From Methanoregula sp. (lineage in GTDB: Archaea > Halobacteriota > Methanomicrobia > Methanomicrobiales > Methanospirillaceae): DNA of 55,456 bases. Each line of letters opens with the position of its first letter. Positions within the stretch are counted from its first letter, which is position 1. The notes beneath the pieces were generated by a model that saw nothing but the letters and a program-made list of their open reading frames with translations, had not been told where the DNA came from and did not search any database. Where the stretch lies: the NCBI GenBank assembly GCA_023228295.1, contig JALOBP010000007.1, positions 1 through 55,456 on the forward strand. Direction: 5' to 3'. A program made the position numbers and the translations under genes. Shown here piece by piece: positions 18,062 through 27,553 of the stretch.

Positions 18062-19081
18062 TCAAGGGATGAACTCCGGGGCGTTCGGAATACATGCATC
18101 ATCAACCGGGGTGATCTCGATCCATGTCCCATCCGGGTAAAAAACGGACATTCCCCGCGTACTATCATAAAGGCTCGCACCTGGATGCTGGAAACCATCT
18201 TTGTCCGGGAACCAGTCAAGTGCAATCCAGTATCCCGATCCTTCAGCGTGATACCCGCTTACATCCGTCACAGAATACCGGTTCTGCACGGTCCCGATGA
18301 ATGTCATATCAGGTACAAATGTTTCAGCATACAGGTGCCCAAGGCAGAACGAACCGTTCGTGCTCGGGGAGACGGCGTAGACAAGCCGGGCATTCCCTCC
18401 AATGACCGTGACCATTGCGGCATTCAGGATGGCAAAATCATCACAGTCGCCCCGCAGGTTTTTTGTGACCGGGTCGCGGTTCGAAATGGTTGTACTGGCC
18501 GGGGCCCAGTAGTCTGCTTTCCCGTACAACACCGTATCGTCAACATACGTCCAGTTGTCAAGGACTGAGTACCGGGCCTGGCTTTGGGCATCCCAGTCCA
18601 TAACGGGATCGAACAGGTCACAGATATTCTCGAAACCCGAAAAGTTCCCATGACGGGGCCACTGGAGAGTAAACACCCGGGTAACCGGGTTTGTGGAATC
18701 GACTGCGGATACAATGATCGTGCTCTGATTCTGCTGCCAGTGAGGGTTGGCGATAACCGCGAGTGTTGCATTGATAGCGGAATCTTCCGATTCGTTGGAA
18801 GAGAGCCCTGAACCGTTGATCTTTGTATGAGCGGCCGAGCGGAGCAGGGGTTTTTGTGTTGATAACGTTGCGATAGTCAGGGGCTTTGAAGGATTGCTGT
18901 TCCCGGCCTCGGGACCCCGTGCAGTATATTGTTCCGGGAGTGTCGGGGTCTCAATTGCCCAAGGATAACTGGCATTCCCTTGTTTTTCTTCGGGTTTTTG
19001 CGGGGAGGATAGGATCGAACACCCACTCGTGCAGATCAGCAGCATGATGAAGAGGCAAGCCAGGTGTTCCCACACATACAT
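18062..19081 (-). CDS. Lipoprotein with transglutaminase-like (papain-fold) domain
   Basis: A 339-residue exported protein. A signal peptide ends in the lipobox CTSGC (Cys 21), predicting lipid attachment outside the cell. A Ser/Thr/Pro-rich stalk (about 25-100) precedes a transglutaminase-like domain with a probable catalytic triad: Cys in RGDCDDFA near residue 211, His in GHLYAETF and Asp in WIALDWF. Family members are peptidases or crosslinking enzymes; which applies is unknown. It lies 18 bases upstream of the secretion ATPase gene on the same strand, so the two are almost certainly one operon. It may process surface or pilus proteins. Confidence 0.82.
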   Translation of the reverse strand: MYVWEHLACLFIMLLICTSGCSILSSPQKPEEKQGNASYPWAIETPTLPEQYTARGPEAGNSNPSKPLTIATLSTQKPLLRSAAHTKINGSGLSSNESEDSAINATLAVIANPHWQQNQSTIIVSAVDSTNPVTRVFTLQWPRHGNFSGFENICDLFDPVMDWDAQSQARYSVLDNWTYVDDTVLYGKADYWAPASTTISNRDPVTKNLRGDCDDFAILNAAMVTVIGGNARLVYAVSPSTNGSFCLGHLYAETFVPDMTFIGTVQNRYSVTDVSGYHAEGSGYWIALDWFPDKDGFQHPGASLYDSTRGMSVFYPDGTWIEITPVDDACIPNAPEFIP

Positions 19082-19227
19082 AGATTTAGGTTGATTTCTA
19101 TATTCTTAAACAATTCTATCTATACTTTGAAAACAGCAGGAAGTGCGGCTGATTAAAATAAAAAAACCTGCGGGTTTACATGATATTTCTCCGGCAGTGC
19201 AAAGGAAAAGATTGATGAAAGTCCCGC

Positions 19228-19239
19228 ATCTATATAGAT
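19228..19239. promoter_or_regulatory. Perfect palindrome just before the lipoprotein start
   Basis: ATCTATATAGAT is a perfect 12-base palindrome ending three bases before the ATG of the gene at 19243. It is too close to the start to be that gene's TATA box, so an operator is a possibility. Confidence 0.35.
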
Positions 19240-19242
19240 ACA

Positions 19243-19884
19243 ATGAACCGTGGATTGCAGATCTTTTTCCTTGTACTGGTTTTCCTCGTTGTCCTGCTCA
19301 GTACTGCCGGGTGCACTTCGATAAGGATTGCTGACACTCACAATACCACGCTGGCCGTAGAGAGCTACAATACCTGGGTTGCCGGCCAGAAGGAATATGG
19401 CGGTGAGGTGCGGGGCAGCGTCAGGATCCTTGGCGATCATATTGCAATGTATAATTCGGAAATCGCAAAAAACCAGCCAGACTATGCACTCCTGCAACAG
19501 AATCTTGAAGAGGACCGACAGGTTCTCGATCAGTGGGGAACCCGGATCAATGCCCTCGATGCGGCAACAGCCCGGTTCGAGATGGAAACCGGAGGTCTCA
19601 CCTACGATAATGCAACCGCCCAAAATACCCTTCAGTCCGTTTCCGTGATGACCCAGTACATGAAAGTCTATGCTGTGGAAACCGGGAATGCCCGGCAGTA
19701 CCTGATCGAGTACGTGAATAATGCTGAAGCCTACATCGCGCCGGATGATCCGGATTACTGGAACGAGAAATACCGGCAGGACGCAATGACGGCAAAGGAT
19801 AAAGCTACCATGGCACTGGATAAGGGCGACGTTTCCCTGGGAAACCTTGCGTTGCAGGCAAAAGAACTGGAGAAATTCCAGTAA
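19243..19884 (+). CDS. Lipoprotein of unknown function
   Basis: A 213-residue exported protein. The signal peptide (about 1-22, hydrophobic FFLVLVFLVVLL) ends in the lipobox STAGC, so it is probably a lipoprotein. The mature part is helical and acidic with likely coiled-coil stretches (about 70-110 and 170-213) and no known domain. It is divergent from the transglutaminase-like lipoprotein gene, and the shared promoter region (19082-19242) is AT-rich. Confidence 0.78.
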   Translation: MNRGLQIFFLVLVFLVVLLSTAGCTSIRIADTHNTTLAVESYNTWVAGQKEYGGEVRGSVRILGDHIAMYNSEIAKNQPDYALLQQNLEEDRQVLDQWGTRINALDAATARFEMETGGLTYDNATAQNTLQSVSVMTQYMKVYAVETGNARQYLIEYVNNAEAYIAPDDPDYWNEKYRQDAMTAKDKATMALDKGDVSLGNLALQAKELEKFQ

Positions 19885-20224
19885 TGGAAACAATCCGATG
19901 AAAATGGATTGGAAGGTAATGATCAAAACACGATCGGTTTTTGTAAACAAACCGGAACTCTTACCGGATTGCCGGATGTAAAAAGTTGAGCCGTTTCATC
20001 CCGACTCAATTCCTGATTTCTTCAATCACTTACGGCACATCTGACATCACCGGGCCCAGGTGCGCCGGTCCGGGACGATGAGACCTGCGGGCCCCCGTAG
20101 CTGATCCAAAGTTAAAATCATTTGGAATTCTTCGCATTTACCCAAGACCCGTGAGCACCTCATCTCCCCCATCACGAAAGGGGGTTATCGACTCGGGATA
20201 CCAAAAACCCAACCCGTTGTGGGA
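19885..20224. other. Convergent intergenic region
   Basis: This 340-base gap lies between the 3' ends of two genes. The middle is GC-rich (near 20055-20100) with self-complementary GGGCCC segments. No gene, RNA or repeat could be supported. Confidence 0.5.
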
Positions 20225-22231
20225 TTATTCGATCACCCAGTCATGCACGGTCTGGTAGGTTGCCCCGTCAATATAGGTTGAGTTGGCAGTGGAGATGAGC
20301 CGAAGATTTCCATCGGAGTTCACCCCAAGGTTTGAGATCCGGATCCAGGCATTGTCAAAATCGGCCAGTACCTCAAATCCGCTGACGGAAACGTATGTGT
20401 ATGCCGAATTGGGGACAAGGTAATAACTGAGCGAGGTTTTGAAATCCCCGTATGCAGGGACATAGATACTGTGGATGGTCCCTTCTGACACGAGCTCCCC
20501 GTCAATGGAAAGCGCCATATCAGGGAAACCAAACTTGAGGATTTCTCCCTCGCTGATATAGATCTCTCCTTCCTGGTCGCTCATGGCAACAAGCCGGACA
20601 ACCGAACCCTCTGCAAGCTCGCGGTTGCCCCCGTTGACACTGATCGAAGCCGGGTGTTCCAGCACCGTGAACTCAATGACGGAATCCTTCTCAACATACC
20701 CTCGCTTGCCGGTCTTGACCACGAGGACCTTATCGGGCGTGTGGAATGGATCGGTAACTGTGATGAACTGCGGACGGGTGATATCGCTACTCCCGTAGAT
20801 GTTTCCCGAGGTTAAAAAAACCGTGTATGTCCCGGGATCAAGGTAGGTAACGACAGGATCTTTGATCGTGGAGTTCCGCGGGGTCGAGTTCGGCCCGAAT
20901 GTCCAGATCCATGACGTGGGTGCATTGTCCGACTGATCGGTAAACCTGATTGTAAGGGGTGCCGGGCCTTTCAGGGGAGTTGCGCTGAAATCCGCAGTTA
21001 CGCGGGGAGGGTTGACAATGACCGCTTTTTTCCGGACAATGGTATCTTCCTGGTCGTCCCGGCTTACCGTAAGGGTGACGCTGTAAGCCCCCGGCACAGA
21101 ATAAATATGTGAAGGATTCGGCTCATCCGACTGTGTCTTATCCCCAAAATCCCAGTGCCAGGTATCGGGGTACCCTGCGGAAATATCCCGGAAGGTAACA
21201 TTGAGGGGTGCATCGCCGGATATCTCCGGGCCGGGTTCAAAACCGGCAATCACTGCATCACTGAGTTCGAACGAAGCCGCTGCCCCCTCAAAGTAGGCCG
21301 GATAGGTAACGAGCGTGAGATCTTCGCCGTTCGCACCAGATTGGTACGAGATACGAATACGAGAATTATCAAGACCGGCCCGGATTTTTTTGCCATCCAG
21401 CAGGATCTGGCGGACTTCCCCCCCGGTGGGTCTTACTATATAGCTCAGGTTGGCCCAGAAATACTGGTATGCGGGAAGGATGCAGTCCCCCGCTGAGCCG
21501 CGGGCAACCTGTGTCCCGTTAACAAAGAGCGTGATATCGGGGAATGCGAAGCTCACGAGCCGCCCCATCCGGATTGTTGCCCTGCCGGATGCTTCTTCAT
21601 TCACCCTCATTTTCACAATGGATCCTTTTGGCAGCCCATAGGAAGAACCATCGATTATTACCGATGAGTTTGCATCTGCGGAAATGAAGGTGACTTCAGA
21701 GCCTTTCCTGAGGTACGCTTCACGCAGGGTATCGGCAAGAACTTTGATTGGGGGAGACCTGCCCGCACCAAGGACATCGTTGTGCGTGATGCTCCGTTTT
21801 GCCCCGTCTGCCCGGATCACGGTCAGGGTGACATTATAGATCCCGGACATTGCGTACTGATGGACCGGGTGCTGGAGATCCGAACAGGTATTGTCGCCAA
21901 AGTCCCAGTCCCAGGATTCCGGGGCCCCACGGCTCTGGTCGAGAAAACTCAGGGTAAGGTGAGAATACAGTCCTTCCGGGGCCGAACTGAAATCAGCAAT
22001 AAGGGGTTTATTCATCAGGAGAGCGAGCGGCGATGATCCACTTCCTATCGAGGCACCCGGCATTGCGGTTATTTTTGGTTCGAAGAGGTGGGCAAGTGTG
22101 CCGGGGCCGGGGAAAATGTGGAGGATGACTGCGACGGCAAGAACAATGACAAATATAACGAACAGGAGGAGGATGGCAACCCGTTTCTTTTTCATCCGTT
22201 TTAATTTCTGGAATGGGGAAAATGCGGGCAT
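20225..22231 (-). CDS. PKD-domain surface protein with a duplicated unknown domain
   Basis: A 668-residue protein anchored by an N-terminal helix (about 15-38) after a very basic head (KLKRMKKKR). Three PKD domains are visible, each with a WDFGD-like turn: about 75-160 (WDWDFGDNT), 325-410 (WHWDFGDKT) and 412-495 (WIWTFGPN). An unnamed domain of about 150 residues occurs twice, at about 170-320 and 500-660. Both copies share FxFPDxxLxxxG and a following IYVPAY/ILPAY strand. It is likely displayed on the cell surface and may mediate adhesion. It is the gene just downstream of the first pst cluster on the same strand but has its own AT-rich upstream region (22350-22435). Confidence 0.85.
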   Translation of the reverse strand: MPAFSPFQKLKRMKKKRVAILLLFVIFVIVLAVAVILHIFPGPGTLAHLFEPKITAMPGASIGSGSSPLALLMNKPLIADFSSAPEGLYSHLTLSFLDQSRGAPESWDWDFGDNTCSDLQHPVHQYAMSGIYNVTLTVIRADGAKRSITHNDVLGAGRSPPIKVLADTLREAYLRKGSEVTFISADANSSVIIDGSSYGLPKGSIVKMRVNEEASGRATIRMGRLVSFAFPDITLFVNGTQVARGSAGDCILPAYQYFWANLSYIVRPTGGEVRQILLDGKKIRAGLDNSRIRISYQSGANGEDLTLVTYPAYFEGAAASFELSDAVIAGFEPGPEISGDAPLNVTFRDISAGYPDTWHWDFGDKTQSDEPNPSHIYSVPGAYSVTLTVSRDDQEDTIVRKKAVIVNPPRVTADFSATPLKGPAPLTIRFTDQSDNAPTSWIWTFGPNSTPRNSTIKDPVVTYLDPGTYTVFLTSGNIYGSSDITRPQFITVTDPFHTPDKVLVVKTGKRGYVEKDSVIEFTVLEHPASISVNGGNRELAEGSVVRLVAMSDQEGEIYISEGEILKFGFPDMALSIDGELVSEGTIHSIYVPAYGDFKTSLSYYLVPNSAYTYVSVSGFEVLADFDNAWIRISNLGVNSDGNLRLISTANSTYIDGATYQTVHDWVIE

Positions 22232-22443
22232 AAGAAAAATACCTCGTATCGCATAAGGTCTGGATTGAAGATTTTATCAATATGCTGCAGCAGGTCCCCG
22301 CGGCAGACCGTACAGGCCGGACTCCCCTTTTTGTCCGTCGTCACGTTCGCATATAACATGGAAAGAAGTCCAAAATATATCTTTTGAATAGAGAATATAG
22401 AGATGGTGGGAATCTGTCTCTATTACAACAATCCGGTTTTTGG

Positions 22444-24846
22444 TTACCCTGCAGCCGGTTTCAGGAGCCATCTCGTGCCACTGTTGGCATTGAAAGAGAT
22501 TTCAACATAGGTCTTGTCAAGGTCTTCATTAACGATATTATCCGGAACCTCGAAAATGAGGTAACCATCGATCGCATTCCCGGGGCCAGGCTTGACGAAG
22601 AATCCCTTGCCATTGGTCTTCGATGTCGTGTTCGTTCCCGTTTCTGAAGACCCCTCGGTCGCAGTGGTTGTAGTTGTCACAGTCGAAGTTGGCGTAACCG
22701 TTGTCGTCGCGTTCATAGTTACCCACTCATCCCCAAAGATATTGTACCCGGTCAGGAATGCGTAGTCCCGCTTGTCCTGCCCGAGCTCCCGGATCCACTG
22801 GTAGGGGAGCTTGTCGTAGTTGCTGGAGTAATATTCGGTCTGGTACGTGCTGAGAACGGACTTGTTGAAATAGGGATCGTTGATGTAGATCTTGCCGTTG
22901 TTGGTAATCCGGATCTTCTCTGCTGAGGGAACGATTGCACTTTTCGTTCCGATATCCTCGATCCGGATAAATACCACGAGATACGAATTACCAGTCCTTG
23001 GGATCTTCTGGACAAAGCGGTTGTAGTCGATAAACCACCAGAAGTAGAAAGGCAGGATTTTGTAATCATAAACCGTAGCATCGCAGATCCGTGTGGCATC
23101 GCCGTAACGGTATGACTCGCCGAGCGAGAGCGCATCTTTGAGTGGGATTGTCACTCCTTTAGACACGTTTCCGGCACCTACGGTAGGGGGCGGTGTGGCG
23201 GAGAGGAGGGCAGAGGGGTCTCCCGCATCCTGTGCCGGAACGCCATCATCTTCCCCCTCCATCTGTGCCATAAGTTCGGCAAGCCGGGCTTGCCGATCAG
23301 CGTTGTCAGAAACCGAAGGGGTCTCATCATTTCCTGTGCTGAAGAGGCCGGGTGCAGCAGATGCGCAGACAAACCCGGCAACGCAAAGCAGGCAGATGCC
23401 CGCGGCAACACCGGCATACCCGCTCCGCCGAGTCTTTCCTTTGAACGCCCCTGCCCTCTTTGCAAGCAGGAGTCCGAAGATCAAGCCTGCGATGAGGAGA
23501 AGGAGGGAAAGGCCGGCGCCGAACAGCCCGGCAAGCAACGGGCTGGCCGGGCCGAGGATGTGGTGGAGCGGGGGGATGGTTGCGAGGAATGCGATGAGCA
23601 GGAGGAGGGCGGCCGGGATGGTGAAGGGGAGGAGTGGGCGAGGGAGGTTCGTTGCCGGGTTTGTGGGGTTCTCCGCGTTTTCCTGCGGAGGGACAGTTCC
23701 AGTTGCTTTTTTGCGAGTGAGTGGTGTGGTTAAGAGTTTGTGTTTTGTTGCCGACAGGACGTTGGACAGATGGTGGGACAGGAATTCTGGTACCAAAGGT
23801 GGTTTTTTTGATTGATCCTGAAAAGGAATCTGTTCTTTTGTGGATTTCATCATTGTTGGTTGTCGAGAAAAAACCCATTTCCAAATTGATCCGATGATTT
23901 CTGCTATATTTGTTAAGATGCCGCTCTTTGAACCCCCTTCAAAACCTCTTCCGGGCATAGCACGGGTAATAAAGATCTTTGCTGAAAAATTTACCAGAAT
24001 CACAATGCTGATCAGGATTACTGCTGCTGCAAACCCGTTGGATTCTTTTATGACATGAGAATTTTCATAAGCATGATAAACCGAATAGGGCAATGTGCCG
24101 ATAAGATCCTGAATGGGATAAATTTTAATTCCAAATAGCAGATTGGTATTCGGCTTAATTGTGAATTCGGGCATGAACTGGGAGTAGCCCGCTGTTAGGA
24201 TAACCACAGCAGATTCCTCTGCAGCCCGGCCAAAACCCAGAATGGCCCCGGTAATTATCCCAGAAACCGCAGTTGGCAGCGTGATCATGCGGATGGTCTG
24301 CCATTTTGTTGCCCCCAGTGCATAACTGCCCTCTTCAAGTTCAAATGGAACCGCACTGATTGCATTTTCTATGGACCGTTCTATAACAGGAACAATGAGA
24401 ATTGCAAGGGCAATCGATCCGGCAAGAAGAGAAAATCCCCCAGTAACGGGTCGCAAATAGGTAACCAGAACAAGGAGCCCAAAAATTCCCACTACAATGG
24501 CTGGTGTTCCTGATAGCACCTCAATGAAAAACCGGAATGCCCGGGTAATCCTTCCTTCCGCAGCATATTTCTGGAGATAGATTGCTGTTCCCAGAGCAAG
24601 GGGAATTGCAATAACAGTTGCAAAAAGTGAGATGATGAGCGAACCCCAGATCGCATTTGCAATTCCCATACCGATATGGGGTGTCATTGACTCTGGAGTC
24701 GTAATGAAATACCAAGTCAGGGAGGGAATCGCACGGATGATGATCTCAGCCAGGATCATAAAGAGAAGCAGGCAGCCAATCAATGCCGCCCCGGCACTAA
24801 TTGTGTAAAAGAAGGTTTCTTCGATTTTGTTGAACGTCACTTTCAT
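22444..24846 (-). CDS. pstA: Phosphate ABC permease PstA with very long C-terminal extension
   Basis: An 800-residue protein. Residues 1-300 form a standard PstA permease: six helices with the EAA loop LEEGSYALGATKWQTI (about 165-185). A basic Pro/Ser linker (about 310-400) follows, then three more helices (about 405-505; LLLLIAFLATIP, AGLSLLLLIAGLIFGLLL, AAGICLLCVAGFVCA), then an extracellular-looking domain (about 560-800) with aromatic strands (ILPFYFWWFIDY, YLVVFIRIEDIG) and a Thr-rich loop. Ordinary PstA ends near residue 290. The start overlaps the pstC stop by four bases (ATGA). The extension is visibly more GC-rich than the permease part, which suggests fusion of two genes. Confidence 0.88.
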   Translation of the reverse strand: MKVTFNKIEETFFYTISAGAALIGCLLLFMILAEIIIRAIPSLTWYFITTPESMTPHIGMGIANAIWGSLIISLFATVIAIPLALGTAIYLQKYAAEGRITRAFRFFIEVLSGTPAIVVGIFGLLVLVTYLRPVTGGFSLLAGSIALAILIVPVIERSIENAISAVPFELEEGSYALGATKWQTIRMITLPTAVSGIITGAILGFGRAAEESAVVILTAGYSQFMPEFTIKPNTNLLFGIKIYPIQDLIGTLPYSVYHAYENSHVIKESNGFAAAVILISIVILVNFSAKIFITRAMPGRGFEGGSKSGILTNIAEIIGSIWKWVFSRQPTMMKSTKEQIPFQDQSKKPPLVPEFLSHHLSNVLSATKHKLLTTPLTRKKATGTVPPQENAENPTNPATNLPRPLLPFTIPAALLLLIAFLATIPPLHHILGPASPLLAGLFGAGLSLLLLIAGLIFGLLLAKRAGAFKGKTRRSGYAGVAAGICLLCVAGFVCASAAPGLFSTGNDETPSVSDNADRQARLAELMAQMEGEDDGVPAQDAGDPSALLSATPPPTVGAGNVSKGVTIPLKDALSLGESYRYGDATRICDATVYDYKILPFYFWWFIDYNRFVQKIPRTGNSYLVVFIRIEDIGTKSAIVPSAEKIRITNNGKIYINDPYFNKSVLSTYQTEYYSSNYDKLPYQWIRELGQDKRDYAFLTGYNIFGDEWVTMNATTTVTPTSTVTTTTTATEGSSETGTNTTSKTNGKGFFVKPGPGNAIDGYLIFEVPDNIVNEDLDKTYVEISFNANSGTRWLLKPAAG

Positions 24847-25757
24847 TGCATCCTCTTTGCAGCACTCGCACTGATCGCACGGGCAACGGCTACGAATCCC
24901 ATTTCCATGAGGAAGAGCACAACGGCAATGCCAAAGAGCGCTGCACGGGGTTCAGGCTGGGCGAAATAGTACCCGATATCGCTCAATATTTTAGAGGTCA
25001 TGGCATAGCCGGTATCAAGAATTGACGTAGGAATATGCTGAGAGTTCCCCATCACCATTACGACCGCCATCGTCTCGCCCATTGCCCGCATCATACCAAG
25101 AATGCAGGCAGTAACGATACCGGACAATGCCGCAGGGATAACAACTTTTTTTATCGTCTGCCACTTGGTAGCGCCAAGCGCAAGGGATGCTTCCCGGTAA
25201 CTGTCCGGAATCGATCTGATGGATTCCTGCGATATTGCCACTATTGTCGGCAGGATCATCAATGTCAGGATTGTCGCCCCGAGAAGAATACCAAGACCAC
25301 TTCCGGGATCGGGGTCGTAAAATATCGGGATAAACCCGAGGGTATCGCTGATAGCAGGGTCGATCGCATTACGAAAGATCCCTTCGAGAACAAAAAAACC
25401 AAATATACCATATACTACGGATGGTATGCCCACGAGAAGATCCAGTAAGGGGCGAATGATCTTTTCGAGCCATGCCGGTGCCAATTCTGCCAGGAAGATC
25501 GCAGTGAAGACGCCAAGCGGGATGGCGAGTATCATTGTCACAACGGTCAGGTAAATCGTGCCTAAGATAAAGATCAGGATACCATACTGATGGGTGTCAT
25601 AATCCCATGTGGTCCCGGTGATGAACGAAATACCTTCTTTTTGTAGTACGGGGGCAGCGGTCAGGAGGATAAAACCAAAGACAAAAATAACAAGCGCTGC
25701 GGTGATTAATCCACAGGCTAAGAAAACATATTTGGGTGTATCAATCTGGTCAGGCAT
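24843..25757 (-). CDS. pstC: Phosphate ABC permease PstC
   Basis: A 304-residue membrane protein with six helices and the PstC-type EAA loop (YREASLALGATKWQTIKKV, about 190-208). It forms the membrane channel with PstA. It is followed by pstA with a four-base overlap and preceded by pstS after 32 bases, giving the order pstS-pstC-pstA. No pstB or phoU follows; the nearest ATPase gene is in the second pst operon at 34913-35674, so the ATPase may be shared. Confidence 0.93.
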   Translation of the reverse strand: MPDQIDTPKYVFLACGLITAALVIFVFGFILLTAAPVLQKEGISFITGTTWDYDTHQYGILIFILGTIYLTVVTMILAIPLGVFTAIFLAELAPAWLEKIIRPLLDLLVGIPSVVYGIFGFFVLEGIFRNAIDPAISDTLGFIPIFYDPDPGSGLGILLGATILTLMILPTIVAISQESIRSIPDSYREASLALGATKWQTIKKVVIPAALSGIVTACILGMMRAMGETMAVVMVMGNSQHIPTSILDTGYAMTSKILSDIGYYFAQPEPRAALFGIAVVLFLMEMGFVAVARAISASAAKRMQ

Positions 25758-25789
25758 GAAAAAAAGAATGTTTGAGTTGTTCAGTCAAC

Positions 25790-26794
25790 TTACGAGAACT
25801 CAGCGAGTCCAAACATACCGGCTTTGTTGAAGGAGTCAATTGAGCCGGGAGACTGGCAGAACGTAATGTAGTTCTTCACAACTGATGAGGGGGTTCCCTT
25901 GATCATATAGTTCAGGGGGCGGACAAGTCCCTGCGGGTAGTTGTTCTGCTGGGTTGCCTTTGCCTTTTCATCCTTAAGTGCTGCAAGGACGCTGGTCTTG
26001 CTGGGTGCCACGGTACCGGTTACAGCGCCGTCAATGACCGGGACGATGTCGATGCCGGAGACTTCGTTGCCACTTGCGTCAACTGCGTAGCCGAGGTCAA
26101 CGAACCCGATTGAGGCAGCATTGCCCTTGACTGCTGCAAGGACACCGCTGTTGCCGACCTGGCCGGTTGCATTCAGGTTCTTGTTCATTGCGGAGTCAGG
26201 ACCGAGGAGGTACTTGGACACAGTGTCTTCAGTTCCGGAGGCTTCGCTGCGCTGGTATGCATCGGTGATTGGCGTAGTTGCTGTTGCAAGGGCGCCACCG
26301 AAGACATCGTTCGCACCGAATGCATTTGCGAGGTCTGCCTTTGCGACTGCTGCAACGGTGTTTGCGTCATTGACGATGAAGACTACTCCGCTGCCACCGA
26401 TCTGGTAGGTTTCGACGTCCGGGTAGGAGGTCATTTCTGCGTCGCTCATTGCACGGGATGCCGAACCGATGTCAACGATACCGCTGCCAACTGAGGAGAC
26501 ACCTGCTCCTGATCCGCCGGCCTGAACGGTGATCTTGATACCGGGGTGGGCTGCCATGTACACCTTTGCAAGCTCTTCGGACGCGGGCTGGACGGTGGTC
26601 GAACCTGCAATGAGAATCTCAGTTGAAGATGCACCTGCTGCATCTCCGGCATTTGCCTGATTCGATACATCGGTCGAGAAGGTACCCATAATGGTACCGA
26701 CAGCGACCGCGCCGATGACTGCTACGACAATAAGAACGAGGGTCGCAACGATCGGCGAGACTGCCATATCATTGTTCTGTTTCAGATTTGCCAT
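25790..26794 (-). CDS. pstS: Phosphate-binding PstS with type IV pilin-like N-terminus
   Basis: A 334-residue protein with two parts. Residues 1-40 are an archaeal pilin N-terminus: short charged head, MAVSPIVATLVLIVV and a hydrophobic helix, a class III signal sequence cut by prepilin peptidase. The rest is a standard PstS with phosphate-binding loops (AGSTTVQP, AGGSGAG, GSASRAM, SEASGTED). PstS is usually a lipoprotein, as in the second operon here (37685-38677). The start at 26794 has AGGTGA nine bases upstream; a GTG four codons earlier lies in that ribosome site. A long AT-rich promoter region precedes it, with TATA elements near 26945 and 26975. Confidence 0.92.
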   Translation of the reverse strand: MANLKQNNDMAVSPIVATLVLIVVAVIGAVAVGTIMGTFSTDVSNQANAGDAAGASSTEILIAGSTTVQPASEELAKVYMAAHPGIKITVQAGGSGAGVSSVGSGIVDIGSASRAMSDAEMTSYPDVETYQIGGSGVVFIVNDANTVAAVAKADLANAFGANDVFGGALATATTPITDAYQRSEASGTEDTVSKYLLGPDSAMNKNLNATGQVGNSGVLAAVKGNAASIGFVDLGYAVDASGNEVSGIDIVPVIDGAVTGTVAPSKTSVLAALKDEKAKATQQNNYPQGLVRPLNYMIKGTPSSVVKNYITFCQSPGSIDSFNKAGMFGLAEFS

Positions 26795-26939
26795 GGTTTT
26801 GTTCACCTAATGTTTTTCTGAGTGGATGTGTTGAAGGGAGTGTTCCCAGAGATTGAAGAAATTTTTAGGGTGTGCAACGGTTTGCCGGTGAATTCATTCA
26901 TCCCCCACAGATGTCATTTCACCAATCAGATAATGGATG

Positions 26940-27002
26940 CCCAGGTATATATTTTTAGTGATCTGAATATAGTATCAATCCAAAATATATAGTACAATAT
27001 TG
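26940..27002 (-). promoter_or_regulatory. AT-rich promoter region of the first pst cluster
   Basis: GTATATATTTTTAGTG, GAATATAGTATC and AAAATATATAGTAC fall within this stretch, 150-200 bases before the pstS start. The ATATAGTA element occurs twice and could be an operator. It resembles the region before the second pst operon and before the DUF47-Pit pair in composition. Confidence 0.45.
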
Positions 27003-27089
27003 AGACATCTGTCCCCAGGTCAGCGGAAATTTTACCCTGATCATAAGATCGATCAGGTCAACGGGTTAAAAAGAAGAGGTACTCTCCCA

Positions 27090-27281
27090 TCATGAGGGTG
27101 TTTTCAGGGAGATAATGATCAGAGTGAAGGCTACTGTAATAATGATGAGAACCCCGGGCAGCAGGGAGAAATCGGGGTACCCGCGAACAGATACGCTACC
27201 GAGAGTTAAAAGAGATAAACAGGCCGCCGGAATAACGCTTGTTACTACTCTGTTGCCCATAAAATCCAGTGACTGTGTCAT
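27090..27281 (-). CDS. Small two-helix membrane protein (63 aa)
   Basis: Sixty-three residues with two hydrophobic segments (about 13-30 and 40-60, PGVLIIITVAFTLIIISL). The likely ribosome site AGGACA lies several bases before the ATG and is only moderate. No family was recognised. It sits alone upstream of the first pst cluster on the same strand. The overall layout matches the 63-residue protein at 7599-7790, but the sequences are not clearly alike. Confidence 0.55.
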   Translation of the reverse strand: MTQSLDFMGNRVVTSVIPAACLSLLTLGSVSVRGYPDFSLLPGVLIIITVAFTLIIISLKTPS

Positions 27282-27553
27282 GATTATTGTCCTGTTATCC
27301 GGAAAGATCCCTGGTCATCCGGACGGCCTGTCTATTACTTCCTTTGTCTAATGGTCAATATATTGTTTTGGTTCATATTCTATATATTGCCCCATCAACT
27401 CAATATTTATTCTACCGTAACTCCCACATTCAAAAATTCTGCCCTGAACATACGTCGATCTAAAAACCGGCATATCTCCCTGCGGGTATCCTCAAACGAT
27501 AAAAAAACGGTCAAGCGGATATATCGGGGAATAAACAAACCGCAGAAAAAATG

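Noticed and set aside
20070..20108. C/D-box sRNA-like sequence (GATGA ... CTGA)
   Set aside because: The C box is imperfect, and the inner D'/C' boxes and terminal stem are missing.
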